Source: Agaricus subrufescens
Taxonomy: Eukaryota > Basidiomycota > Agaricomycetes > Agaricales > Agaricaceae
Reading direction: 5' to 3'
Assembly: GCA_029945375.1 (NCBI GenBank)
Contig: CM057065.1
Location: forward strand, 2,108,001 to 2,172,000
Length of the DNA stretch: 64,000 nucleotides
A program made the position numbers and the translations under genes. Under the pieces are notes generated by a model. The model did no database searches. It was not told the DNA's origin and was given only the letters and a program-made list of their open reading frames with translations. How positions within the stretch are numbered: the first letter of the stretch is position 1; each line of letters starts with the position of its first letter. Positions 35,407-47,700 of the stretch are shown here, in pieces.

Positions 35407-36270
35407 TACTAATCCATTTTCCTTTGCTTTTGCTATCGTGCTACTATCTTTGGCTATTACTGATTAAATGTCGCAGCATTGTTGTACTGTTTTTAAATTA
35501 TCTTTATGAGATTCATGTGTAGCATAAACGGTCGTTGTAGTGAATACAACAATCTCCTAATATCTTCTTTCTTTGTCTCACTTTCGAACTCTCGACCACC
35601 GCGCACAGTGACTGCGTGAGTATAAAAAAAAGGCTATGCATGATATTGGCATCTTACCCTAGTCTACTACCCTGGACCATTCAATACCCAGCCCGAGGCC
35701 ACGAGCCTGACAGACGATTTACCCGGTCAATAGATGCCTCGGAATCAGCTCCACAGGATAATTGAGATGTACACGCGTCTGAACGCGAGACTAACCTAAA
35801 AGGATCGGTCCTTTTGTTATCTCCTTCAATCCAGCTACAATTTTTCTAGGAAAACACCTTGGAATCACTATTCTTCAAACACGAACACGAACGACGTGTC
35901 AGTAGAGAATTTACGCATGCAGACTCTGCAATTGCCTCTAGAGAACTCGGCTAAGATAAAAGATGTATATATATAGAATTGGTTGTTTCTATCTTTAGAA
36001 AAGATGTTGAGCCCTCAGCCCTGCCTCGACGGCGACGCGACCGCTTGCTATTGGACTTGTATCCGAATCATCTTCTTTAGAGGACTTTGCATTACTTTCT
36101 CGCTACTGCGCTACTACCCTAAAGGGAATATTATTCTTTAATTAGGTATGTGTACTCGCTAAATGCTTTGTTAACGCTTCGACAATTCAACTCCCCCCCC
36201 TTTTAACGCTTGCTTGGATGTTGCCGAATTTTGATGTCCGCTTGTTGAGGATTGAGTGTTTATTTAAAAC
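35407..36270. other. Intergenic, left of the tandem repeats
   Basis: No gene seen. AT-rich with a TATA-like run (GTATAAAAAAAAGG, about 35618) not followed by a supported open frame. A C-run (about 36188-36197) marks low-complexity DNA. Confidence 0.45.
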
Positions 36271-37070
36271 CGCAGGCACTGGTTGTCTCTTGAGATAATT
36301 TTGCAATTATCCTGTTCTGTCAGGATTCCAGGTTCCGTTTCTTAGCATTTTTGCAGACTGTGGTAAAAGCGGAGTGTATATATACAACACAAGAGACGCG
36401 AACCCTCCCCATCACCTCTAGTCTGTTTGTACATTATTTCCTCCTCTTCTCTCTGCATCTTCACTAGATCACAACTAAGGTAGCATTCGTACTAATCGCC
36501 TTCAGACCCTCCTTCTGCGTTGATCCATAACGTCATACTAGTACCTCTATTCCACCTTCAGATTTAATGATATATAGGGTTTCCCGGGCTCAATCTCCAT
36601 ATTATCTCAAAACTGCTCTTTCATTTATGCTTATGCTTTTCGTAGTATACCGCGGACTTTTACTCATAACGTCGCGTAGAAAACTCAACTGCGACTCAAT
36701 GTCCATTTTATTACATGGAGCCGCGGGCACTGGTAGTTGGAGACTTATCACAATTTCGGGCTCCATTTACTAGTATTTCTGCAGACTGTGGTAAAAACGG
36801 GATGTATGTGCTGTATACAACATAGGTGCGAACGTTTTTATTATCTCTAATTTGTTTGTAGATCATCCTTGTTCTTCCCTCTCCACTCCCGACCTCACTT
36901 TCTCCTTCTGCATAAATCACATAACGTCATACCTCTATTCCAACCCCCAGGTTTAATGGTATATAGGGTTTCCCGGGCCCAATCTCCATATTATCTCCAA
37001 GCTGCTCTTTCATTTATAATTATGCTTTCCGTAGTATACCGCGGGCTGAGTTCGTAACGTCGCTTAATAA
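36271..37070. repeat. Two degenerate direct tandem copies, about 0.4 kb each
   Basis: Copy 1 (about 36271-36700) and copy 2 (about 36722-37070) share, in the same order: GGCACTGGT; GCAGACTGTGGTAAAA (36353 and 36781); GTATA...ATACAACA; a pyrimidine-rich tract; ATAACGTCATAC; and TATAGGGTTTCCCGGG (36573 and 36962) with about 90 following bases at roughly 90% identity, ending CGTAGTATACCGCGG. The period varies from 428 to 389 bases because of indels. A third, weak partial copy may lie at 37081-37240. Each copy contains a TATA-like box, a CT-rich tract and a short ATG frame, like a duplicated promoter plus leader. Substitutions in the shared frame are mostly amino-acid-changing, so coding selection is unlikely. 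Confidence 0.72.
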
Positions 37071-38241
37071 ATCCAAGTATGAACCAATATTTATTCTATT
37101 GCTTCCTCTCCTCTCTCCACTCTCATTGGACTAGAAACCCGCTACCAAGACTGCAATATCATGTCGTAGATATCTCTCTCATTTTGGGCTTAGATGGCAG
37201 ATATGTTCTTCATGGTATGCTGCGGACTGTGCTCGCATATTAAATACAGATTCAAAAAGAAAAAACAGTCACCCTGAGCGGAGATATTGACTCGTCTGGT
37301 ATACATACAATCGCCACACGTTCATCAAGGTTCGAAATCTGGATAAGATCGGCTAAGATTGCCGCTACATCGTAAAATTGTGGTAGGCCGTGACCGCCAC
37401 CTTGGCGCTGGGATCTTCTTTTACATATCTCTGGCCTATGCATTCGTGTTTTGGTGTACAATTCAAAAACATACCCTTGCGCCGTTCTGGGTCTACAGTG
37501 TAACATGCAAGTATGGTGCTTGTTAGCTCGAGTAGGTGGCAAACTTTCCAGTGTGATGGTTAGGGTTAGCCAACCTGTACTTTTAACTCCTCCACTAGTA
37601 ATTTTCGCCGATCTTGAACTAGTCGTATGTACCAAGGTACGCCTAACCGCCGGCGCCGGTACGTGAGCAAATGTTACGATATTACCCAGGCGTTAACCGC
37701 TACTTTTCTTCAATACTACGAAAACAGCTAACAAAATTAGCAGCGACAGATGTACCTACCTCATTTGCTGCCTGACAGCAGCAGCTCATTAGTCCGTTGA
37801 CATCGTTGCTCTTCCGTTCCCGATTCGGGCCCTCTCTAACCACTGGCATCGTGCGACAGAAATAGGGTTCATACATATATACACCAACGTCTTCATGTGT
37901 GGCGTATAATCTATATCAGATTTTCTATAAGCGATCTGGCACTAATACTACTCACTGATCGGGATATTAACCGAGTGACGAGAGCACAAGCTGTCAATAC
38001 CACTGCGGGAGAGGCAGAGTTGGAAAAGGCACATGGTAAGTAATCTGAGCTCAAGATCGCCGCTAGAGGTCACTCTAGAGACATTCTGACTTTCCAGTAG
38101 AGGCTGGAAAGGCGTCATACGGACAACGTGAGGGTTTGACAAGTCAGAAGTCAGCCCTGAAGATAACATCTTTCGCCTACGAACCCTGGCTCGTCATCCT
38201 AAGCCGAATGCCTGACTCCAGACGTAAATAGAACGAACGCC
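37071..38241. other. Gene-poor stretch
   Basis: No supported gene. A 127-codon frame at 37252-37635 (-) has no family features. GGTTAGGGTTAG at 37559-37570 resembles a telomere unit but occurs only about twice in tandem. Confidence 0.45.
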
Positions 38242-38286
38242 TTTCATCTTTCATCTTTCATCTTTCATCTTTCATCTTTCATCTTT
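38242..38286. repeat. Heptanucleotide microsatellite (TTTCATC)n
   Basis: About six and a half perfect copies of the 7-base unit TTTCATC, ending at TTTGTCC. Simple tandem repeat, probably length-variable between strains. Confidence 0.95.
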
Positions 38287-39514
38287 GTCCTTTCTCACAC
38301 GTTTCCACGTTACACATACCATTTGTCATCTCTTACTACAACAACCCTTTCATAGTAAGGGTTATTCGGGACATAGAAGTGTGAAAAGATGGTGGAAAGA
38401 GGTTGTTCCCGGTGTGTACACAAAAATAATAATGGTTGACAAATCGATCGTCCACGCCACATGGATTGAGCTTCCCTCATTCCGGCTTACACTGCGCGGT
38501 TCGCGCATGATGAACATAGATGTTCACAGTCAAATTTGGTGGTAGGTAACCCCGATGCGGAGCAAGAAATTGAAGCGGAGCATGGCAACAATAGCGACAA
38601 CAACAACGTGCTAGTAGCCTCGTGTTTCGTCAGTGAAGAACACTTGTGTGGCTGTTGTACAGGAGTGTATTAAAAGGTACATCACCGGTCGTGGCCGGTC
38701 AACTATGTCAGAAGAAGACCCGGGTATATTGGACTACGGCCACCCACATGAAGGCCATCATACTGGTGTTCATAGCGCAGATCTCCGGGGAGCAGGTCCA
38801 CCAACGTCCGGGAAACAGAGAACTCGACTCAACTACTCCACAGGAAAAAGACATTGACAGGGGGTAATAATTACACGGCAGGTCCATCCTGGGCGGCAAT
38901 GACTAATACGTACGGGAGACAGTCGGAAGGAGGCCAGAACTGAGAAAACGTGTTGGGAAAGTGGCGATGCAGCCAACGGCAACGGGACCAAGCCTCTAGC
39001 GCCATTCTGGAAAACAACAATGTGCCCGGCCCCGAGCAACGCTATCCTATATACAGCATTTTTTCCTTAAAGAAAACAAGCCCCAAAATGGTTTTTATCC
39101 GGTCGTCAAAGGTACCCGGTTGTATCGGTGAGATCACGTGCGGAAGGATGCACACGTGAGTGCTCAGAGCAGCGACTGGAAATTCACAGCGCCACAGAGG
39201 AATGATCCTGCTCTGAGAGAAGCCTTCGCCAGGCCAATCACATCGGCATCTTCTGCTCGCGAAGCGCACAGAGATCCCAGCCCTTGACACCTGTCATGAT
39301 CCATTAGCTGCATTCCGATAGACAGGTTGCATGCCGCTATCGCATTCCCGGGACCTTGGGGCCTGGAGGAAAGGAAACTAAGCAAGTCCAAAAAAAGCCG
39401 GACCTAGGTTTCATAAGGTTAAAGCGGATGCGGTAATCTTTGGGGCAGTATTTAAGCTGGCCCGAATTTGTGACTCTTATCACCATCCCAATCCATCGTC
39501 TCTCATAGCTAACC
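38287..39514. other. Intergenic, upstream of OYE gene
   Basis: No supported gene; scattered 60-85 codon frames only. A TATTTAAG box at 39449-39456 about 60 bases before the ATG at 39515, followed by a CATCCCAATCCATC leader, is the likely core promoter of the OYE gene. Confidence 0.5.
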
Positions 39515-40963
39515 ATGTCCCAAGTAATCTTCAGCGCCGCCGCACCAGGTATCTCCTACTTCACACCACACCAGGAAAAGCCTGCTGGAACTGCAATCAA
39601 CCCTCAACCTGATGGCAGCGCGATCCCCACCCTCTTCCAACCCCTCAAGCTTCGTGGCATCGAGGTCCAGAACCGTATCTTCGTTGAGTGTCTTTTGAAC
39701 CCATGTACCGACCATATCTGTTGACCTTGTTGTCATCTTCCAGTTGTCACCCTTGTGCCAATACTCGGCTGAGAACGGTTTCGCCACTCCATGGCACATG
39801 GCTCACCGTAAGTGTTTTAATATTTCCCAATTCAACCTGCTTCTCATCTTTTCATATTCTCACAGTTGGAGGAATCATCTCTCGCGGTCCGGGTCTTGCA
39901 CTCACCGAAGCCTGTGCAGTCGTTCCTGAAGGCCGAATTGCCGGAGACGATCTCGGTATCTGGTCTGATGACCATATCGAACCACTTCGCAAAATAACCG
40001 AATTCGCACATTCGCAATCCCAAAAGATCGGTGTTCAACTTGCACATGCCGGCCAAAAATCATCTATCCTTCCGGCTTGGCTTTCTCCTACTGGAATGAA
40101 GGCCGAAGCTGGTCCTCTACAACGTGGATGGCCAGACAACGTTTGGGCCCCGAGCACAAAGCCTTACAGCCCTAACAATGCTAAGCCCAAGGCGCTGACA
40201 AGAGAAGGAATCAAGTATATCGTTGAAGCGCATAAACAGGCCGCTATCAGAGCTGTTAAGGCTGGATTCGATGTTATTGAAATTACTGCTGCCCACGGAT
40301 ACATCCTTTCGTCATTCATGTCTCCCTCGAGCAACCCTCGAACTGATGAATACGGAGGTAGCTGGGACAACAGGATCAGGTTCACACTTGAATGTGTCGA
40401 TGCTGTTCGAAGTGTCATCCCTGATACGATGCCATTGTTGGTTCGGTAAGTATTCTTCTTTTCACTATTGGGCAATGCTCCTAAACATTCTCTTACTCAG
40501 TGTTTCTGGTACGGAATGGATGGAGGAGGTTGCTCCAGAGGAACCCCAGTGGAGAGTTGAGGACTCTGCACGACTCGCACATATACTCGCCGATCACGGT
40601 GTCGATATGATTTCCGTTTCGGCTGGTGGAATCAACTCGCGCCAACGTGTAGCGATGAAGGGAGAAGCGTACCAAGCACCTTACGCAGCCGCCATCAAAA
40701 ACTCTGTGGGAGACAAGATTCTCGTCGCCACTGTCGGTGGGATCACTACTGGTCATCTTGCTCAACGATTGTTGGATAACGGTACCGCTGATGTCGTCTT
40801 CTGTGGAAGGGGTTTCTTGAAGAACCCTGGGCTTGTATGGGCCATGGCTGATGATCTGGGCGTTGAGATTCACAATGCGAATCAAATCGAGTGGGGTTTC
40901 CGTGGACGTGGAAAGCGCGTCGCCGAACAAGCAAAAGAAAAGAAGACGAAGGAGGAACTATGA
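39515..40963 (+). CDS. Old yellow enzyme, class III / YqjM-like NADH:flavin oxidoreductase
   Basis: FMN-dependent ene-reductase of TIM-barrel fold, reducing activated C=C bonds with NAD(P)H. Four exons, 39515-39682, 39744-39807, 39866-40445 and 40501-40963, give 424 residues. The first donor is a weak GTTGAG, but only this keeps frame into SPLCQYSAENGF. Motifs: the class III flavin-tuning Cys in SPLCQYSA; VQLAHAGQKSS; SNPRTDEYGGSWDNRIRF; and phosphate-binding VATVGGITTGHLAQ, then FCGRGFLKNPGL. The active-site pair normally written H-A-A-H reads EITAAHGY here, so the first His is Thr. Class III enzymes usually use both histidines to bind the substrate carbonyl, so activity or specificity may differ. 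A decayed inverted copy lies 1.5 kb downstream. Confidence 0.94.
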
Positions 40964-42479
40964 GCGCAATGCGAAGATGTCGGATGGCAGCTATGCACTC
41001 AGAATGATTTTTTTCCCCCTTCTGTTTGCGATTTCGTTATCTTGTGTACTTCTTCGACGGCAATAGCTGATAGAGATTTAGAAGCCTTACCCGTAACCCT
41101 CTGTTTTAGTGCCTGTACGACCCAGTGACTGTGAATACCTGTAACTATAACATAATGCATCTTTGATCGAAGTGAGAAAATATCTTACCATTAAGATGAA
41201 TTTAGACTAGCTCAACGCACAATGAACGCTTTGCCGTCATGTTTAATTTTCGTTTAATTCATTTCATTACCACAAAGTACTCGTGGTTGACATTCGAGAA
41301 GTTTTGGGCTTGGCAAGAGATAGGATTGTCCGGGTTGTCCGAGTCGCCGCAACTAAGAATCGAATAGGCTCCAACAAATCTACAACATGAACCCAGGGAT
41401 CAAAGGGGTCGCCGTGATGGTCGTCTAGTTAGGGGTTCTTTCGTTCGATGAGCCGGTTCATTTCAGCGTTTTCGCCGACGGTGTATCGTCGGCTTTTGGG
41501 GCTCAGTTTGGGTATAGCTTTAGGGCCAAGTCAATTACAGTCCACGGTGGCTTTATCTTACGTCTGATGGAAGGTCCTTTGAGCATCCAGAGTTGGTTAT
41601 CGATGTTAGTGGAGGTTTAGGTAAGGAAAGGTAAAGCTTTTTTTTAATCTGCGCGGAGGGTCAAATGTTGGGTGCTCTCGGATTTGACCTCACTTGTTGA
41701 AATATGCTGGGGTGCGTCTTGTCATTTCTGATCAATATCTATCCAAGCGCGTTCGGTGTGTAGGGCGATACCAAACTCAGTCACTCGAATAATTCATATG
41801 AATATGGCACGATTTGGACGATATAGTACCGGCGGATCGGATACAAGTAATAGACCACTGCGGCAGTTTATCAATTGCTCTCGGTAACATTGAATTAGAG
41901 AAGACTTGATCCTTTCAGGGCGGTGTATCCGGTTAGAAGTTTTCGAGTACAGAAACTGTCACTGACTGACGTAGAGCATTTATTTGCTCGGGAATTGATA
42001 CTAGGTGGGTTTTTTGCTCTTTCGAAAGCAGTACCTTTATATGTGGAGGCCCTTCGCACTTTCAGCCATGTTTTGTCTAGGTTACTATCAAGGGAATCGA
42101 GATAGGGAAAGAATAACTCGATAAGTCATATATTGTTGTAAATGACTGCTGAATACTCGGTCTACGTTGAACAGGCCACTCAATTGCCTCAATACAGATG
42201 CGCGTTACCTGCTGTGAAAGGCTTCTGTGGAACATGTCCGATCTCATCTTCGGGGTATCGGTTGCATCAGCGCCCAATTCTTCTGAACATTATCGCTACT
42301 GCTCAATGTCATTTTCAAATACATTGACAAGGATAATTGGATATACTTTTTTTGTTCTCCCGTTTTCCTCGTGGGCGTCGAACAGAGAGTACTAATTAAA
42401 CAAGTAATGCCATTTAGGTCACCTTCACCATCCATCTTTCGACACGGTATTTGCTTCGTTCTGTTGACGCGTCAATAAA
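40964..42479. other. Spacer between OYE gene and its inverted pseudogene
   Basis: No gene or transposon ends recognised. Short frames at 41923-42105 and 42142-42395 match nothing known. Confidence 0.45.
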
Positions 42480-43790
42480 CGGATTCGCCTTCCGCGTCCG
42501 AAGAAGCCCCACTCGATTTGTTTCGCCATATAAATCTCAATTCATGATTCATCTGCCATAGCCCGTACAAGCCCAGGGTTCTTCAAGAACACCCTTCCAC
42601 AGAAGATGATATCGGCAGTACCACTATCCAAGATTCGCTGAGCGACAGATCCACTATCTATCCCGGCAACAGCACCGACAAGAATTTCATACTCAACAGA
42701 CTTCTTGATAGCAGCTGCGTACTCTGGTTGATAAGCATCCCCGTGAACCATTGGCCGAAATATCCACAAGATCCACACCATGCTCACGAGTATACATGCA
42801 AGTCGCGCCGAGCCTTCGATTCACCATTGAGCCTGGTTTGTAACGACTTCTTCCAACCCCTCCGTCCCAGAATAGCTAGTCACCAAGAAATACCCTATTC
42901 GGAGAGACCTACCGTACGAAGGGGGGCATTGATTCTGGAAGAACGCTTCTAATAACGTCTACAACCTCGAGTAGAAGCCGAATCCTATTCTCGAAACCAC
43001 CCCAATAGTCATCTGTCCGAAGGTTGCTCGTTGGAGACGTGAAAGATATTAAAAGGAACGCGTAGACACTATGGTGCCCTATGACATCGAATCCAGCTTT
43101 AATCGCTCTAACAGCACTATCCTTGAAAGCTCCAACGACCCGTTGAATTCCCGCCTGCGCCAGTTCATTCGGTTCAGGGTATGTCTTGCTGTGCCGCCTT
43201 GTACCTGTGCCTTAGACATTGTCCGGTGTTCCATGTTCTTCCGGAGTGTCTGCGGCAGATCTGCCGACAAGAAACGCGACCCAAGTTGTACGCCAATTTT
43301 CCGGTATCGTGAATCAGCCAATTCGTCTATCTTGGCAAGCGACGCGATATGGTCGTCAAACCAGATATCGAGGTCGTTTTCAGTAGTTCGGCCTTCACGA
43401 AGAACAGCGGCGGCTGTAAGCCTAGGTCCGTGAGTGAAAATTCCTCCCATTGCGGCAAACTAAATTCCAGGATTCGGAAACAATTGAATAGCCTACGGTG
43501 AGCCATATGCCATGGAGTGGAAAAACCACCCTCCGCGGAATATTGGCACATCGGTGACGCCTAATGGTGTAAAAAGGGTCAAAAACGTTGGCCAGCCGTC
43601 AAATTCAAAGGCACCCGACAAAGATTCGATCACAAAATTCAACGTTGCGACTCTTGATTGGTTGGAGGAGGGTGGGGATTGGTTTTTTTTTTAGCTGGGG
43701 TACTATCGCAGTCCCGAAAGGACATTCCTGATCCGGAGTGAAGAATAAAACACCAGGAGCAGGTGCACTATATTGCATGACGAATTGACG
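42480..43790 (-). pseudogene. Decayed full-length copy of the old yellow enzyme gene, inverted
   Basis: Pieces aligning to the intact gene occur in order on the minus strand. They are APAPGVLFFTPDQE; SPMCQYSAEGGFSTPWHMAH; GGIFTHGP; DLDIWFDDHIASLAKI; AGIQRVVGAFKDSAVRAIKA; TSNLRTDDYWGGFENRIRL; SVLPESMPPFVR; SGTEGLEEV; EYAAAIKKSVEYEILVG; IIFCGRVFLKNPGLVRAMAD; and KQIEWGFFGRGRR. The intron positions of the parent are still visible, so the copy arose from DNA, not from mRNA. Damage: an in-frame TGA just after MADES where the parent has Gly-Val; frame changes between GVQL and KAGFDVIG with the HAGQ box lost; and a stop in the stretch after NQAQW. It cannot make a full OYE. Confidence 0.92.
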
Positions 43791-44749
43791 ATATACGATT
43801 GCAGTTGTCAAGCAATCGGAGTGACGAGAAATGATATTATTGAAAATATCACGAATTTTGCCCTCTTTAGGTACTCTCCAATGGACGACCCCCTAGGCAA
43901 CTGGTCTGGATACTGCCAGTAGTTATCGGTCCGGCTGAGTCGCTCGCTCGCTCCTGGGAACACATACGCAATCATGATACAAACCTGGACCTGACAATTT
44001 CGTCCTCACACAAACTCTGGATTTGGCTTATCCCTGTTATATCATCAGGAGACCAAGAGCATAAGGTGATTGCCAGCGAACTAGAAGCAGACAGGAGCAT
44101 TGTGAGAGAACGCGAGAGACCCTATCAGCCACTCAAAATTTATCAAAATGTGTGATCTTAGAGTGACCCCTATCGGCTATGAGTTGCTCACAGTCAGGAA
44201 TAATTTGGGAATAACTCGAGAGTACGGCTTGCCAAAAATGGCCTAATTTGTGTAGCTCGGGACTCGGTACCAAGAGCGTTAAGTTGCGACACGTCTTATG
44301 AGATTTGAACGTTATTGAGCCCCTATCTGTGGTGCGGCTCTCTGGTCAGAGTACAGCGGTAGTCAGTTTCGTCCGTAGATAGGCCACGAGTGCCTCTAAC
44401 GTAGTGCTGCATCAACTGAAATTCCGGCAGGTCAGCACGTCAAAAAAGTTATGAACGTTTGTCACGGTCATCTGCCTCCTCAGTGTGGACTGTCTTTAAC
44501 TAGGGCATTCCTCTCGAAACCTAAAATACACGCTCTAGATAATCAATTCCTCAATTCTCAGATGTTGGAAGTACGAAAAGTGACTTAACAAATCGATTGA
44601 ATCGAAGATCATGGTGTAGGGTTGTCGAATAGAAAAACTACAAGCAATTAAAACAAGATACACTATCCCTGACATAACGAATAGATAGCTCAAATAGAGA
44701 AAAGATCAGAGAAAAATCAATAGTCCTCATACCGGTGGTCGAAAATCTA
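43791..44749. other. Intergenic region
   Basis: No gene, RNA gene or repeat recognised between the OYE pseudogene and the 3' end of the condensin gene. Confidence 0.5.
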
Positions 44750-47700
44750 TCAATCTTCGACCAACAATCCATTCACTTCCTCTTCCTCTTCCTGTTCCTC
44801 CTCTGACTCCTCCGGACCGGGTTCAATATGAGAGTCCTCTTCGTCAGGTGTTAGCGGTGATGAACGGTCCCGTGGGGAAGGCATTGGCTCTAGCAGTTCA
44901 TCAATATCCCTGTCTATTTCCGCTTCTTCCTCCTTCACTCGAGATTTACTATCATTCGATCCAACTTTGTCAATACCTAAGCCAGTGGTCTGATACAAAG
45001 GATGAACATACATGTTTGAAGATGACTTCTTGTTTTTGGGCGTAGATTCATGATTCTCATCTTCACTGTCCGTCAGGACAATAGGTTCAAAGCTCGCTTT
45101 TCCAGTCCTGCGGTATTGTTAATGAGTCAAATCCATCCTGAGGGTTTGAGAATCAACGATCTACGTACGCGGCGCGTTTTGGCATCACCCGCGTCTTAAC
45201 AGTTGGTCGGGGTGTTCCTTGATCCTCTGACTCGGAACCATCGTCTTCCCCTGAGACACGTCTCCTCCTTCAACGTAAAACGTGTCAAAGCAAATACGAC
45301 CTCAGAAGGACAACAGCTCACTTTTTTGCTCGCGGTTTACCACGACCGCTTTCATGTGAAGGAGTTTCATCTTCGTCGTCACCGCCATCACTGGCCATAC
45401 TATCAACACTTCCTGACCTTCTAAAATCTCATCACAATCAGATATTGTTGCAATGCATAAGAAGATATACATGCCTCTTTCTTCCTTTCGTTCTAATTTC
45501 AGGCGGGTCAACGAATTCGTCACCATCTTCAGGGATGATATCATCCAAGAAATCAAACAAATCCTGTAACTCCTCGAGTTTCCGTAACTCTTCTTCCTTG
45601 AGTTCAAGCTGCTTCTCAAATTTCTTCGCAATCATTGCGTCGAATTTAGCTAAAGCTTTGCGACTGGTAAGATCTTTCAAGGGACGGCGCTATCACATGG
45701 TCAGGAGAGGCTAAACAAGTTAGAAACCCCTGTTGCATACCGTGCTCACACAGTCCAAGTACAACTTGAGTTGGCGGATAAGCTTGTCGTCGACAGTATC
45801 TGGTACATACAGTTTCGCAAATGCCTGGGAAAGGATCTTTTTATCGTCCTCTGAGAAAAAGAAGTTCAATACCAATTCGAACATTTAGAATAATGAGTAT
45901 GTCACGAACTGTCAAATTCAAACTGGGGTTTCAAGAACTCCTTTAAGATCTCGATGGCAAGCCGTAGATGGAGGGAATCATTCTCTCGGACTTCTTTCTG
46001 GTTCGCAAGCCCGTCGGCGGCTCTAAAAATGTATCATCTATCATCCCAACTTAGCTGGAGGTACGATGGGAAAACTCACACAACATTGTTCAACCGGCTT
46101 GGATCGGTCAGATCTACGAACATGGCAGCAAGTTGTACCGGTGTTATCATCGTTTCGTCATCTTTTAAGCCAGCTCGTGTCTTCTTCGACTCCGCAAATA
46201 CCCGGAGAAAGATCTTTAAAAAAAGCATTTAGTCATGCAAGGCTTAAGTTCCTAGGCAATGAGAGGGGCTTACTCCCATCATCTGCTGCTGATTCGCGAC
46301 GGAGGAGTAGCTATACACCCCAAAGAACGTCGTCAAGCATTGACGTAGTTCCTGGTTCCCTGATGTCTCTGGAGAGAGATAAGTAAACATCAACTGTGCT
46401 ATAGCCTTGAAAACGTTATATCAGTCATTCATTCGGGACCCAGATGTTTTAAGACTTTACGTTGATGTCGCGTGCGATGCCAGCTAAGACAAGTTTGGAT
46501 ATACCAAGGCAAAGCGTTGCAAGCACCTTGGGATCTTCTTCTTTCGTTAATCTTTCCATTAAGAACTGGTCCGTGATTTCTGTGACCTATTTCGCTCCTT
46601 GAGGGAACTCTATTTACAAGGCAACAAAACTCAACGAACCTTCTGAGGAACAGATCTCGCAAAAGCCAGATCATGTACCATCAACATATCGAAGATAATT
46701 TTGTACAAGCTTGGCCTCATCTTATCGGGGGATTTCTCGATCTGACTTTTGAAGAAATCAACTGAGTTTAAGGCCCGTTTCTAGTAAACACAAAAGTGAC
46801 AGTTAACACACAGAAGGCTAGGCTGGAGGCGATTGAACCAGAATGACATACCCGAGCAATTGAACAACAAAGTCCTAAGCTAACGAATGCTTTCTCGCGG
46901 ATATGTGCGTCTTTAATATGTATCGAAGGAACAATCAAGTCACGCATCAAGCCCTCAAGCGTAGAATTTTCCTCGAAAGTCTAAGGCGATAATAGTTTGT
47001 CAACATCCAGATTTAGTTGTAAACAAAGCTGACTTACGGTATTGACTCGTTCCAGCATGGCTATCGAAAGCACTAAACAACGACAGTCTACCTGAAGCGC
47101 CTGCCATTTCTCGGCGTCCGTTTTCTCCCTGGGCGGTGGACGAGGTTTAGGAGTAGGCGTAACGTTAGGCGTCTCAGCATAACTTGCATTGGGGTCGCTC
47201 TTGGTTTAGTTTCCGATGAGTCAACGGAAATGGCAGGATAGGTACATAGAAATTCACCGGTGGCTCTTCTGGTTCATCCATGAATGGATCCCTTAAGTCT
47301 GAAATGATCTCCACAACAATCCTGATAAGATCCTTCTCATCTGGAGTAAGTTTCCTCAAAACATCTAGGCAATGTCCAACCAACACCTCCGAAAGACTCT
47401 CCTTTGATGTCATCTCCCCTAAGACCATTTCAACCTAAGGGTTACATATGCTAGAGAATCGACAACTTACGAATGAGAGGAAACATTAACCGTCGACCAC
47501 TTTCGTCACTGTAATCTAGATTGACGGCCATCTTTAATAGCTCAGCGAGGATCTCTTGCTTGGCACATAGATCATCCTCCCTTTCCTGAAGCTCAGCCTC
47601 GTCGAACTCTCGTACGAGTTTATCGTCCTTAAAGTTCTGTATGGCCTCGCTGAGGGTATTCCAAGACTGGTTGATAGTTCTTGCTAAATCCGAGACAGTG

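Noticed and set aside
36567..37057. Duplicated short ORFs YRVSRAQSPYYL... as a small gene family
   Set aside because: Most differences between the copies change the amino acid and the second copy stops early, so this is better explained as a DNA repeat.
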